64,000 nucleotides of DNA. Source: Streptomyces sp. LUP47B (GTDB lineage Bacteria > Actinomycetota > Actinomycetes > Streptomycetales > Streptomycetaceae). Location of the stretch: NCBI RefSeq assembly GCF_001746295.1, contig NZ_MJAH01000002.1, positions 782,908 through 846,907 on the forward strand, given 5' to 3'. This document shows, piece by piece, positions 26,073 through 34,249 of the stretch; positions within the stretch are counted from its first letter, which is position 1, and each line of letters begins with the position of its first letter. The notes beneath the pieces are model-generated. The model did not search any database. It worked only from the letters and a program-made list of their open reading frames with translations, and had not been told where the DNA came from. Made by a program: the position numbers and the translations under genes.

Positions 26073-27701
26073 ATGGACGCTCCGACCACCATGTCGGCCG
26101 ACAACGGTATATCCGGGGGCGGGGGCGGCTGGTTCACTTCACGCAATCAGCCGACGGCGGCGCCCGGCGCCGAACAGCAGACGGCGGAGGGAAGCAGGCT
26201 GGCCGCGCTGCGCCCGGTCCGCAGGCCGAGGACGGATAACTCGCCAGGGCCCTCGACAGCCACCGAACCGGATCCGTCGGACCAGACCACGGCGCCGCCC
26301 GGCACGCAGGCCGACCGCGAGGAAGTGACCCCGGCCGAGGAGATGGACGCCCCGGCCGACGAGACACAGCCCCCGGCACGGTCGGAGGAGATACACCCCC
26401 CGGATCAGAGCCAGCAGAGGGGGCAGACCCCGAGTTCCGCCCCCGCTCAGCCCCCGAAAGTGCCGGACGACACCCCCTCCGCAAGCCTCCGAGTGCCCGT
26501 CCAGCGCTCCTCCCCACCCCAGGGCACCACCCCGCCGCTCGGTACCGCTTCGCCTCAGTTTCCGGGCCTGTCCCCGAGAGACCAACCGCCCTCCCCGGAC
26601 GCCGTCCGCATCCGCCGGACCATGGCCGAGGTGGCTCCTGTCGCCGAGAAGGTCACTTCGTACTTCTACGCGTTGCTCTTCGTACGCCACCCCGAACTGC
26701 GCCCACTGTTCCCCGCCGCCATGGACGCCCAGCGGGACCGCCTGCTCAGGGCACTGCTGACGGCGGCCGAGCACATCGACAACACCCCCGTCCTGGTCGA
26801 CTACCTAAAGAACCTGGGCCGGGGCCATCGCAAGTACGGCACCCGTGCCGAGCACTATCCGGCGGTCGGGGAGTGCCTCATCGGCGCGCTGAGCAAGTAC
26901 GCCTCCGGCATCTGGGACACGGAGACGGAAGCGGCCTGGGTCCGGGCGTACACGACGATCTCGCAGGTGATGATCGACGCGGCGGCCGCGGACGAACTGC
27001 GCGCCCCCGCCTGGTGGTATGCGGAGGTCGTGGCACACGACCTGAGGACCCCGGACGTCGCCGTCGTCACCGTCCGGCCCGACCAGCCCTACCCCTTCCT
27101 CGCCGGCCAGTACACAAGCCTGGAGACACCGTGGTGGCCGCGCATATGGCGGCACTACTCCTTCGCCTCGGCGCCACGCTCAGACGGTCTGCTGTCGTTC
27201 CACGTGAAGGCCGTCCCCGCGGGCTGGGTCTCCAACGCCCTGGTGCACCGGGCTCGCCCCGGCGACATCATCCGGCTCGGTCCGCCGGCCGGGTCCATGA
27301 CCGTGGACCACACCACCGACAGCGGACTGCTCTGTCTGGGCGGCGGAACCGGCATAGCTCCGATCAAGGCGCTGGTCGAGGACGTCGCCGAACGCGGCGC
27401 ACGACGGTCTGTCGAGGTGTTCTACGGGGCCCGCACTGACAACGACCTGTACGACATCGACACGATGCTCAGGCTCCAGCAGTCCCACCCCTGGCTGTCC
27501 GTCCGCGCCATCGTCGATCAGCAGGCCCATGTCCAGCTCCCGGACGCCGTACGCGAGTACGGCCCCTGGCACGAGTACGACGCCTATCTCTCGGGCCCGC
27601 CCGGCATGATCCGCAGTGGTGTGGACACGCTCAGGTCCATCGGGATCCCGTCGGAACGCATACGCCACGACTCCGTGGAGGAGATCGTCCTGGCGCAGTG
27701 A
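26073..27701 (+). CDS. Flavohemoprotein-like globin-oxidoreductase with disordered N-terminus
   Basis: A 542-residue three-part protein. Residues 1-175 are Pro/Gln/Glu/Asp-rich and disordered. Residues 179-303 are a globin with a helix-B Tyr (Y197 or Y199), a likely E7 Gln220 and the proximal His252 in GRGHRKYG. Residues 315-540 are a ferredoxin-reductase-like FAD/NAD module with RHYS at 360-363 and GGGTGIAP at 423-430. Flavohemoglobins detoxify nitric oxide with O2 and NAD(P)H. The long N-terminal extension is absent from classical Hmp proteins (about 400 residues). GTG and ATG codons exist upstream; ATG 26073 is chosen for GCGAGG 6 nt upstream. Convergent with the NUDIX gene, 12 bp apart. 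Confidence 0.85.
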   Translation: MDAPTTMSADNGISGGGGGWFTSRNQPTAAPGAEQQTAEGSRLAALRPVRRPRTDNSPGPSTATEPDPSDQTTAPPGTQADREEVTPAEEMDAPADETQPPARSEEIHPPDQSQQRGQTPSSAPAQPPKVPDDTPSASLRVPVQRSSPPQGTTPPLGTASPQFPGLSPRDQPPSPDAVRIRRTMAEVAPVAEKVTSYFYALLFVRHPELRPLFPAAMDAQRDRLLRALLTAAEHIDNTPVLVDYLKNLGRGHRKYGTRAEHYPAVGECLIGALSKYASGIWDTETEAAWVRAYTTISQVMIDAAAADELRAPAWWYAEVVAHDLRTPDVAVVTVRPDQPYPFLAGQYTSLETPWWPRIWRHYSFASAPRSDGLLSFHVKAVPAGWVSNALVHRARPGDIIRLGPPAGSMTVDHTTDSGLLCLGGGTGIAPIKALVEDVAERGARRSVEVFYGARTDNDLYDIDTMLRLQQSHPWLSVRAIVDQQAHVQLPDAVREYGPWHEYDAYLSGPPGMIRSGVDTLRSIGIPSERIRHDSVEEIVLAQ

Positions 27702-27713
27702 TCCTCCGAGAGG

Positions 27714-28196
27714 TCAGCCCAGATCCGGGGCGTGCATGGCCCGTACGCCTTCGATGTTGCCGTCCAGATAGTGCCGCAGGGACAGCGGGACCAGGTGGAC
27801 GGAGGCGATCCCGACGCGGGTGAACGGCACCCGGACGATCTCGTACTCTCCGATGGGCTCGTCCACTTCCGGCCCATGCCGCAGGGACGGGTCCATCGAT
27901 TCCAGGTGGCAGACGAAGAAGTGCTGCACCTTCACTCCGGTAGCGCCGCCGTCGTCACCGATGTGCTCGACGGTGTCGACGAAGCAGGGCACCACGTCGG
28001 TGATCTTGGCGCCGAGCTCTTCGTACACCTCGCGGTGCAGGGCGTCGACGACGGTCGTGTCCGTCGGCTCGACTCCGCCGCCGGGAGTCAGCCAGTAGGA
28101 ATCCATGCCGGGCTTGGTGCGCTTGATCAGGATCAGGTCGTCACCGTCCAGCAGGACGGCACGGGCGGTGCGCTTGACCACGGGTCGGACGGTCAT
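27714..28196 (-). CDS. NUDIX hydrolase
   Basis: A 160-residue protein with a Nudix box around residues 40-62: GGGVEPTDT, then HREVYEELGA. The REVYEELG core has the metal-binding Glu residues, while the first Glu of the box is Thr. It probably hydrolyses a nucleoside diphosphate derivative; substrate unknown. The start is ATG 28196; no ribosome site is seen, and the frame extends to 28505 only as a shadow. A parS-like site lies 22 bp upstream. Confidence 0.8.
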   Translation of the reverse strand: MTVRPVVKRTARAVLLDGDDLILIKRTKPGMDSYWLTPGGGVEPTDTTVVDALHREVYEELGAKITDVVPCFVDTVEHIGDDGGATGVKVQHFFVCHLESMDPSLRHGPEVDEPIGEYEIVRVPFTRVGIASVHLVPLSLRHYLDGNIEGVRAMHAPDLG

Positions 28197-28217
28197 GGGG
28201 GGAATGTGGCCCGGATG

Positions 28218-28231
28218 GTTCCACGTGAAAC
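28218..28231. promoter_or_regulatory. parS-like site, 13/14 match
   Basis: GTTCCACGTGAAAC differs from the consensus at one position (T to C in the left arm). It lies in the spacer upstream of the NUDIX gene. Confidence 0.6.
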
Positions 28232-28284
28232 ATCGCATGTGGTGACCGACCGGGCTCGCTGCGTTAAAAGCGCAAAGTAGCTGC

Positions 28285-29205
28285 TCAACCCCAGTCGGCA
28301 GCCGCTCGCAGTAACCACTCGTGCGCCCGTGCGATGTGCGGCATGGCCAGCGTTCCGGTGCGCACCACCAGGAAGTACGTCCGAAGCGGTGGCACGGTGG
28401 GCTCGTGGAGGGCGACGACGTCACCACGCTCCAGTGCTGACGCGCACAGATAGCGCGGCAGCACCGCGAGCCCGGCGCCCGCGACCGCACAGGCGAGAAC
28501 CGCACGCAGATCGGGGACGACGACGGTGCCCGGGGCGGCCGGGCGGGAGTCGAAGACGGAGGCCCAGTAGCGCGAAACGAAGGGGAGTGACTCGTGCACC
28601 TCGATCACGGGGACGTTCTCGAACGCGGGGGCTCGTTTGACCGACGGAACAGTCTCGAGCGCCTCCCCTGAGCCAATCTGACCGGCCCACTTCGGTGCGG
28701 CGACCAGGACGTGCTCCTCGTCGCAGAGCGTGCTCGCCGTGAGCAGCGCACCCCGTGGACGAGCCGTGCTGATGGCCAGATCGTGATGCCCGGCGGCCAG
28801 ACCCTCCAGTGTTTCCTCGGCGTTCCCGAAGGACGCCCGCAGAGCGTAGCCCTGGCCGTCCTCGCCGTTCAGCTCGGTGAGCGCGGGCAGCGCCCGCTCG
28901 GCGGTGAACTCGGGTGGCCCCGCGAGATGCAGTGTCCTCAGGGACGACTCGTCGTCGAGGCCGGTCTCGGTGATCTCCACCAGGGCGTCGAGATGGGGGG
29001 CGGCCTTGTGGGCGAGTTCGTCGCCGATGGTCGTCGGGGTCACGCCGCGGGCCTGGCGCAGGAAGAGGGGGCGCCCCAACTGCCTTTCCAGGGTGCGGAT
29101 CTGCGAGGTGACGGCCGGCTGCGAGAGGCCCAGCAGCGCTGCGGCACGGGTGAAGGAACCGGCCCGGTGCACCGTCACAAAGGTGCGCAACAAAGCCAGA
29201 TCCAT
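28285..29205 (-). CDS. LysR-family transcriptional regulator
   Basis: 306 residues. The N-terminal winged HTH is in MDLALLRTFVTVHRAGSFTR and the SQPAVTSQIRTLERQLG region, followed by a two-subdomain periplasmic-binding-like effector domain. ATG 29205 follows AAGGGGG. Its target is unclear, because no gene starts divergently within the next 2 kb on the plus strand. An inverted-repeat operator candidate 49 bp upstream suggests autoregulation. Confidence 0.88.
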   Translation of the reverse strand: MDLALLRTFVTVHRAGSFTRAAALLGLSQPAVTSQIRTLERQLGRPLFLRQARGVTPTTIGDELAHKAAPHLDALVEITETGLDDESSLRTLHLAGPPEFTAERALPALTELNGEDGQGYALRASFGNAEETLEGLAAGHHDLAISTARPRGALLTASTLCDEEHVLVAAPKWAGQIGSGEALETVPSVKRAPAFENVPVIEVHESLPFVSRYWASVFDSRPAAPGTVVVPDLRAVLACAVAGAGLAVLPRYLCASALERGDVVALHEPTVPPLRTYFLVVRTGTLAMPHIARAHEWLLRAAADWG

Positions 29206-29253
29206 GGCGGTGCCCCCTTCCCTGCCCTTCTCCCCGCCTTGAGGCCGGGCCAA

Positions 29254-29271
29254 CTATAAATATGTCGATAG
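29254..29271. promoter_or_regulatory. Candidate LysR operator
   Basis: CTAT-N10-ATAG inverted repeat in an unusually AT-rich 18-bp stretch upstream of the lysR-type gene. It resembles the T-N11-A class of LysR sites. Confidence 0.35.
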
Positions 29272-29350
29272 GTCTCTGTCGCTACTGTGATTGGACACTG
29301 ACAGAGAGTCAACTAGCCTTGTTCGCGCGGTTCTTCGCGCGCAGAACCGG

Positions 29351-29389
29351 GGGCGGTCCGAGCCACGAGGGGGGAGGCTCGGACCGTCC
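29351..29389 (-). terminator. Terminator of the DUF360-ptpA-PLP lyase operon
   Basis: An 11-bp perfect stem (29354-29364 with 29376-29386), extended by three more pairs including one G-T, with an 11-nt loop. It lies 42 bp after the stop codon of the PLP gene. Confidence 0.75.
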
Positions 29390-29430
29390 GTTGTACGTAG
29401 CCGGACACCTGCGAAACCATGAGGAATCGG

Positions 29431-30570
29431 TCAGTCCGTCGATTCGTCCAGCGCACGCAGCACATCCGCCACCAGGTCCTCGGGATCCTCCGCCCCGACC
29501 GAGAAGCGGATGAAGCCCTCCGGCACGTCGTCCCCGCCCCAGCGCCGACGTCGCTCGGCCGTGGAGCGCACTCCGCCGAAGCTCGTCGCGTCGTCCACGA
29601 GCCGCAAGGCGTCGAGGAAACGGTTGGCACGCACGCGCGTGGGCAGCGTGAAGGAGACCACGCAGCCATAGCGGCGCATCTGCTGCGATGCGATCTTGTG
29701 CGACGGGTCGTCGGCCAGTCCCGGGTAGCGCAGCCCGGTCACCTCCGGCCGCTCGCGCAACGCCTGGGCGAGCACGAGCGCGGTCGCGTTCTGCCGGTCG
29801 ACCCGCATCTGGAGCGTGGCGATCGAGCGATGCGCGAGCCAGGCCTCCATCGGTCCCGCGATCGCACCGACGATCTTCCGCCAACGGCGTACGGCGTCCA
29901 TGGCCTCGCCCGCGCGGCCGGTGACGTACCCCAGGAGGACGTCTCCGTGCCCCGTGAGCTGCTTGGTGCCGCTGGCCACGGAGAAGTCCGCGCCGAGCTC
30001 CAGCGGGCGCTGTCCGAGCGGCGTGGCGAGCGTGTTGTCGACGGCCACGAGCGCCCCACGCGCGTGTGCCGCCTCGACCAGCCGCCGGATGTCGCACACG
30101 TCGAGGCCGGGGTTCGACGGCGTCTCGAGCCACAACAGCCGTGCGCCGTCCAGGATGTCGAGCTGGGCGTCACCGGCGGTGGGAGCGGTGCGCACCTCGA
30201 TGCCGTACGTCTCCAGCTGCGCCTTCACCAGGGGCATCGCCTGGTAGCAGTCGTCGGGCAGGACCACGGTGTCGCCTGCGCGCAGTTGGGAGAAGAGGAC
30301 GGCGGAAATGGCCGCCATGCCCGAGGCGAAGACCAGCGTCTCCACGCCGTCCTGCCCCGGCGCCTCCAGTTCGCCAATGGCGCTTTCCAGCAGGTTCCAG
30401 GTCGGGTTCGTGTCGCGGCCATAGGTGTACGGGCCGTCCACCTCCCCGGGCAGATGGAAGTGGGCGGCGAAGGCGGGACCGGGCAGGGTCGGTTCGTTCT
30501 TGACCGCCTCGGGCAGTCCGGCCCGCACCGCGCGCGTGCCCTCTCCCTTGTCCGCAGCCCTGTCGCTCAT
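29431..30570 (-). CDS. PLP-dependent Cys/Met-metabolism enzyme (cystathionine gamma-lyase-like)
   Basis: A 379-residue member of the trans-sulfuration family. YTYGRDTNPTW (48-58) is the substrate/PLP-phosphate loop, DNT at 178-180 is the pyridine-binding Asp region, and the Schiff-base lysine is K203 in ASGTKQLTGHGD. Reaction type (gamma-lyase, gamma-synthase or beta-lyase) cannot be told from motifs; Streptomyces genomes carry several paralogues. The ATG overlaps the ptpA stop codon (ATGA), so translation is coupled to ptpA. Confidence 0.88.
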   Translation of the reverse strand: MSDRAADKGEGTRAVRAGLPEAVKNEPTLPGPAFAAHFHLPGEVDGPYTYGRDTNPTWNLLESAIGELEAPGQDGVETLVFASGMAAISAVLFSQLRAGDTVVLPDDCYQAMPLVKAQLETYGIEVRTAPTAGDAQLDILDGARLLWLETPSNPGLDVCDIRRLVEAAHARGALVAVDNTLATPLGQRPLELGADFSVASGTKQLTGHGDVLLGYVTGRAGEAMDAVRRWRKIVGAIAGPMEAWLAHRSIATLQMRVDRQNATALVLAQALRERPEVTGLRYPGLADDPSHKIASQQMRRYGCVVSFTLPTRVRANRFLDALRLVDDATSFGGVRSTAERRRRWGGDDVPEGFIRFSVGAEDPEDLVADVLRALDESTD

Positions 30571-31058
30571 GCCACCCGTCCTTCCGTCTGCTCGCGCACC
30601 TCGGCGAGCAGACCCTCGCTCGCCGTCTCCACCATCTCAAGGCACTCCTCGAAGCCGTCCAGGCCCCCGTAGTACGGGTCCGGAACGTCGAGCTCGTCGC
30701 CTGCGGCGGGGTCGTACGAACGCAGCAGCCGAACCTTCGCGGCATCCTGCGGGGTCGGTGCGAGGCGTCGCAGCGCCTTGAGGTGGCCGGTGTCGAGGGC
30801 GATGACGAGGTCGAGGCGGGAGAACCAGGACGGCTGGAACTGCCGGGCCGTGTGACCGCCGTCGTAGCCGTGCTCCTCCAGGACGGACACGGTGCGCGGA
30901 TCGGCGCCGTCGCCCTCGTGCCAGCCACCTGTTCCGGCGCTGTCGACCTCGACCAGACCGTCCAGGCCGGCCTCCGCCACGCGGGCGCGGAAGACCGACT
31001 CGGCCATCGGGGAACGGCAGATGTTGCCCGTACAGACGAAACAGACGCGGTAGGCCAT
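30567..31058 (-). CDS. ptpA: Low-molecular-weight protein-tyrosine phosphatase
   Basis: 163 residues beginning with the P-loop VCTGNICRS (nucleophile Cys9, Arg15). The general-acid Asp is in DPYYGG near residue 135. The orthologue in S. coelicolor is PtpA, whose overexpression affects antibiotic production. It follows the DUF360 membrane protein by 6 bp and overlaps the PLP gene by 4 bp, giving a three-gene operon. Confidence 0.93.
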   Translation of the reverse strand: MAYRVCFVCTGNICRSPMAESVFRARVAEAGLDGLVEVDSAGTGGWHEGDGADPRTVSVLEEHGYDGGHTARQFQPSWFSRLDLVIALDTGHLKALRRLAPTPQDAAKVRLLRSYDPAAGDELDVPDPYYGGLDGFEECLEMVETASEGLLAEVREQTEGRVA

Positions 31059-31064
31059 GCCTCG

Positions 31065-31442
31065 TCAGTCCTCGTCGGGCAGGACGACGTGCAGGGCCCA
31101 GGCCACTATCGAGATGATCAGGCCGCCCAGGACGGCGGTCCAGAACCCCTCGACGTGGAAGCTCAGGTCGAGCTTGTCGGCCAGCCACGAGGTGAGCAGC
31201 AGCATCAGTGCGTTGACGATCAGGGTGAACAGGCCGAGCGTCAGGATGAACAGCGGGAAGGTCAGTACCTTCACGATCGGCTTGACCAGGACGTTCACCA
31301 GGCCGAAGACCAGGGCGACCAGGATCAGCGTCCAGACCTTCTTGCCGGTGCTGCCACCCGTCAGGGTGATCTTGTCGAGCAGCCACACCGCGACCGCCAG
31401 AGCACCCGCGTTGGCGATCGTCTTGACTACGAAATTCTTCAT
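31065..31442 (-). CDS. Phage-holin-4-2/DUF360-type membrane protein
   Basis: A 125-residue four-helix membrane protein (helices about 9-27, 36-58, 60-88 and 100-122) matching the small 'phage holin family' proteins common in actinobacterial chromosomes. No phage genes are near, so the holin name should not be taken as function. First gene of the operon with ptpA; divergent from the cupin gene across a 58-bp spacer. Confidence 0.85.
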   Translation of the reverse strand: MKNFVVKTIANAGALAVAVWLLDKITLTGGSTGKKVWTLILVALVFGLVNVLVKPIVKVLTFPLFILTLGLFTLIVNALMLLLTSWLADKLDLSFHVEGFWTAVLGGLIISIVAWALHVVLPDED

Positions 31443-31500
31443 GTGTCTGATCGTGACAGAAGAGATCGGTTACGGGCACTGACGAGGGCGGACCAAGTCG

Positions 31501-31818
31501 ATGAAGGCATTCCGGTTGGATGAACTGGAGGCGGAGCGAGCCGCCAACGACGGCGCCTATCTGCAGTTCCTGCGTGAGCGGAACATGTCCGTCGGCCTCT
31601 ACGCGCTCGACGCCGGCGCCCAGGACCCGCAGCAGCCCCACCACCAGGACGAGGTCTACTTCGTGGTCAGCGGCCGCGCGGCGATCACCGTGGGCATGGA
31701 GACCACCCAGGTGTCGCGCGGCAGCGTGGTGTACGTACCGGCCGGTGTCGCCCACAAGTTCCACCACATCAGCGAGGACCTCAGGGTCATGGTGGTGTTC
31801 TCTCCCCCGGAGAGCTGA
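31501..31818 (+). CDS. Small single-domain cupin
   Basis: A 105-residue cupin. The metal-site motif is HHQDEVYFVVSGRAAITVG (motif 1: two His, one Glu) with GVAHKFHH in motif 2. It may be a dioxygenase, an isomerase or a binding protein; no substrate is implied by context. The start codon ATG 31501 lacks a good ribosome site, so a short-leader or leaderless message is possible. Confidence 0.85.
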   Translation: MKAFRLDELEAERAANDGAYLQFLRERNMSVGLYALDAGAQDPQQPHHQDEVYFVVSGRAAITVGMETTQVSRGSVVYVPAGVAHKFHHISEDLRVMVVFSPPES

Positions 31819-31977
31819 CCTGCGGTCTCGGGGTTCCCTAGGGGATCAGTCAGGGGAGGACAAGGGGTGCGAGGCCCCCGCAGAGGCACCTGCCGGCCCT
31901 AGCATCGAGTGCAGGACATTGATGGATCCGGTACCAGAGGTGCCGGACGGTGCAGGACTTCAGAGAGGTTAAGTGCG

Positions 31978-32190
31978 ATGGGAGAGATCTTCGCGGGGCT
32001 GCCGTGGTGGGTGAAGTGGATCGCTGTGCCGGTCATTGCCCTGGTCGTGTTCGGCGGGCTGATAGCCACGGTCGTCGGCTTCGTCATCGGCCTGCTCTTC
32101 AAGCTGCTGGTCTTCGTAGCCCTGGTCGGCGGACTCGTCTACGTCGTACGGAAGTTCATGTCGAGCTCCTCGTCGCGCAGCGACTGGTGA
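31978..32190 (+). CDS. Small membrane protein, DUF5326-like
   Basis: 70 residues: an amphipathic N-terminus (GLPWWVKW), one or two hydrophobic helices between residues 16 and 58, and a Ser-rich basic tail. ATG 31978 follows AGAGAGG at 9 nt. The size and GLPWWVKWIAVPVIALV start match a Streptomyces-conserved family of unknown function located before ssgR. Confidence 0.75.
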   Translation: MGEIFAGLPWWVKWIAVPVIALVVFGGLIATVVGFVIGLLFKLLVFVALVGGLVYVVRKFMSSSSSRSDW

Positions 32191-32225
32191 GCGTCCGGAG
32201 GGGGCCGGGCGGCCGGTAACAGGAA

Positions 32226-32245
32226 TCCCCCGTTCGCTCGGGGGA
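32226..32245 (+). terminator. Intrinsic terminator after the small membrane gene
   Basis: 7-bp stem TCCCCCG/CGGGGGA with a 6-nt loop, 35 bp after the stop codon. A GTTTT run begins about 6 nt later, unusual for this genome. Confidence 0.6.
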
Positions 32246-32385
32246 GGGAAGTTTTCCGGACGGACCGTATACGTGCGGTGGCGGACCGTTAAAGTCCGGA
32301 ACTCGACGCGGGGACGACCCCGCGAGCGGCGTACACCCCCTCCCGTGTTCCCCGCACGGGGCCCCTCGCGCTCCGGGAGTGACCC

Positions 32386-33342
32386 TTGGCCACGGTTGAC
32401 ACCGCACCCGCACAGATCGACCGTTCGACGACGGCTCCCGCACAACCGACGGCTTCGGCACAGCCGACAGCGCCGGTACAACCGACAGCTCCCGCACAGC
32501 CGTGTGCTTCGGTACGACCGTCCGCCCCCGTACGACCGTCAGCCCCCGTCCAGCGCCACGCGGCGGGCTCCTCCGAAGCACCCGAACAGGCCCACTCCGC
32601 GACGCTCATCGGGTCCGTCCAGCGTGCGATGCGTCTGCTCGAGTCCGTCGCGGAGCACGAACACGGAGCACCCGCCAAACAACTCGCCCGCGAGACCGGG
32701 CTGGCGCTCCCCACGGCGTACCACCTGTTGCGCACCCTCGTGCACGAGGGCTATCTGCGCCGCGACAAGGGCCTGTTCTTCCTCGGCGAGGCGGCCGAGC
32801 GGCTGAGCAGCAGCGGAGCAGAGCAGAAACGTCGCAGCACCGTCGTCGAGGCGCTCGCGCACTGGCGCGACCTGATCGGCGTGCCGGTGTACTACGCGCA
32901 GTACCGGAGCGGCGAGATCGAGGTCCTCTGTGTCTCCGACAGCCCCGGCAACCCGGCGGTCGAGGAGTGGGCCGACTTCCGCGAGACCGGACACGCGCAC
33001 GCCATCGGGCAGTGCCTCCTCGCCCAGCTCGACGACGAGGCCCGGCGCGACCACCTGGACCGGTATCCCGTGCAGTCCATCACCCCGTACACCGTGCGCG
33101 ACGGGCACAGCCTGCTCCGGCGTCTCGAACGGGCCGCGCGAATGGAACCGGTGATCGAGCGTCAGGAGTACGCACTGGGGACGGTGTGTGCGGCCATTCC
33201 GATCACGTTGGGTAATACCGCGGCAACGATGGCCATCTCCCTGCCCGCCCGTCAGGCGGACCGGTTGCCGACCGCAACCCAGCAACTGCAAGAGGAAATC
33301 GGGCGGCTGATGGGCTCGCTGGCGATCTCTATCAGTATCTGA
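32386..33342 (+). CDS. ssgR: SsgR, IclR-type activator of ssgA
   Basis: A 318-residue IclR-family regulator. After a low-complexity N-terminal segment (residues 17-57) come a winged HTH (about 74-130; SVQRAMRLLESVAEHEHGAP, GLALPTAYHLLRTL) and the IclR effector domain. In S. coelicolor SsgR activates the adjacent sporulation gene ssgA. The start is TTG 32386 with GGGAG 6 nt upstream; no ATG or GTG is available before the repeats. Residues 19-54 are six copies of a (A/V)(Q/R)P(T/S/C)A(P/S) hexapeptide. Confidence 0.92.
   Translation: MATVDTAPAQIDRSTTAPAQPTASAQPTAPVQPTAPAQPCASVRPSAPVRPSAPVQRHAAGSSEAPEQAHSATLIGSVQRAMRLLESVAEHEHGAPAKQLARETGLALPTAYHLLRTLVHEGYLRRDKGLFFLGEAAERLSSSGAEQKRRSTVVEALAHWRDLIGVPVYYAQYRSGEIEVLCVSDSPGNPAVEEWADFRETGHAHAIGQCLLAQLDDEARRDHLDRYPVQSITPYTVRDGHSLLRRLERAARMEPVIERQEYALGTVCAAIPITLGNTAATMAISLPARQADRLPTATQQLQEEIGRLMGSLAISISI
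32440..32547 (+). repeat. 18-bp minisatellite inside ssgR (six units)
   Basis: Six in-frame 18-bp units encode AQPTAS, AQPTAP, VQPTAP, AQPCAS, VRPSAP and VRPSAP. It lies between the start codon and the HTH of SsgR, so copy-number change would alter linker length without shifting the frame. Confidence 0.85.
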
Positions 33343-33440
33343 AAACTCACTCCTTGTGATCTGTTGTGTACGTTCAGCAAGATGCCACCAGTGTCAGAGG
33401 GATCATTCCCGGCCAACGAAGGCAGACGACGGGGTAGGCG

Positions 33441-33878
33441 ATGCGCGAGTCCGTACAGGCAGAGGTCATGATGAGCTTTCTCGTCTCGGAGGAGCTCTCC
33501 TTCCGCATTCCGGTGGAGCTGCGCTACGAGGCCTGCGACCCCTACGCAGTCCGGCTGACCTTCCATCTCCCGGGCGATGACCCGGTGACCTGGGCTTTCG
33601 GCCGCGAGCTGCTGATCGACGGAGTGGGTCGGCCATGTGGAGAAGGCGACGTGCGCGTCTCGCCCGCCGGTTCCGACCTGCTGGGCGACGTCCTGATCAG
33701 GCTTCAGGTCGGCGGCGATCAGGCACTGTTCCGCTCGTCGACGGCGCCGGTCATCGCGTTCCTCGACCGCACCGACAAGTTGGTGCCGCTGGGGCAGGAG
33801 GCCGCTCTGGCCGATTTCGACACCCACCTCGACGAGGCGCTGGACCGGATCTTGGCGGAGGAACAGAGCGCGGGCTGA
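33441..33878 (+). CDS. ssgA: SsgA, sporulation-specific cell division activator
   Basis: 145 residues, founder of the SsgA-like proteins (MRESVQAEVMMSFLVSEELS start, PYAVRLTFHLPG, WAFGRELL, DRTDKLVPLG). It directs positioning of SsgB and FtsZ in sporulation septation and stimulates division in hyphae. It lies 98 bp downstream of its activator ssgR; expression depends on SsgR in S. coelicolor. A short G-rich sequence (GGGGTAGG) precedes ATG 33441. Confidence 0.96.
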   Translation: MRESVQAEVMMSFLVSEELSFRIPVELRYEACDPYAVRLTFHLPGDDPVTWAFGRELLIDGVGRPCGEGDVRVSPAGSDLLGDVLIRLQVGGDQALFRSSTAPVIAFLDRTDKLVPLGQEAALADFDTHLDEALDRILAEEQSAG

Positions 33879-34249
33879 CGCCTTACGGCATTGGGGTTTC
33901 CGGTATTGAGGTGACGGAACGCCTCATCGTGAGGTGGGAGGATGCAGGAACGCTTCTGCCGCGGTGGGACCCTGAGCGTGTAGGAACGTGGCGCCGGGCC
34001 GGGCTGCCCGCACATGCCCTACGGCGAGCGCGTCTCATCGTTGAAGCCGGGAGCCGGGAGCCGGGAGCCCCGGGCTGCTTCGGGCGAATCCTGAAGTCGC
34101 CTTCACGCTGGACTGGGTGGGCCCGAACGGAGCGGAGCGGTCCGCGCCTCATGCGGCGCCCCGCCTGGGGGAGATCGGCCACTCGGTGCCCGTCCGACGG
34201 AGGGCGCGATCAGAAGCGCCCCAGTCTCGGCTTGCCCCCGCGGCCCAGC
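33879..34249. other. Gene-free spacer between convergent ssgA and the YibE/F gene
   Basis: 371 bp with no credible coding frame. It contains a short direct repeat of GCCGGGA (3.4 copies, 34046-34069) and weak hairpins, with no strong terminator seen. Confidence 0.5.

Noticed and set aside
27196..27209. CACGTG core inside the flavohemoprotein gene (GTTCCACGTGAAGG)
   Set aside because: Three mismatches from parS and within coding sequence; not counted as a site.
29262..29513. 83-codon frame divergent from the lysR-type gene
   Set aside because: It crosses the terminator hairpin at 29351-29389 and has no conserved features.
31065..31442. 'Phage holin' as a prophage marker
   Set aside because: The family is a chromosomal membrane protein in actinobacteria; no other phage gene is near.
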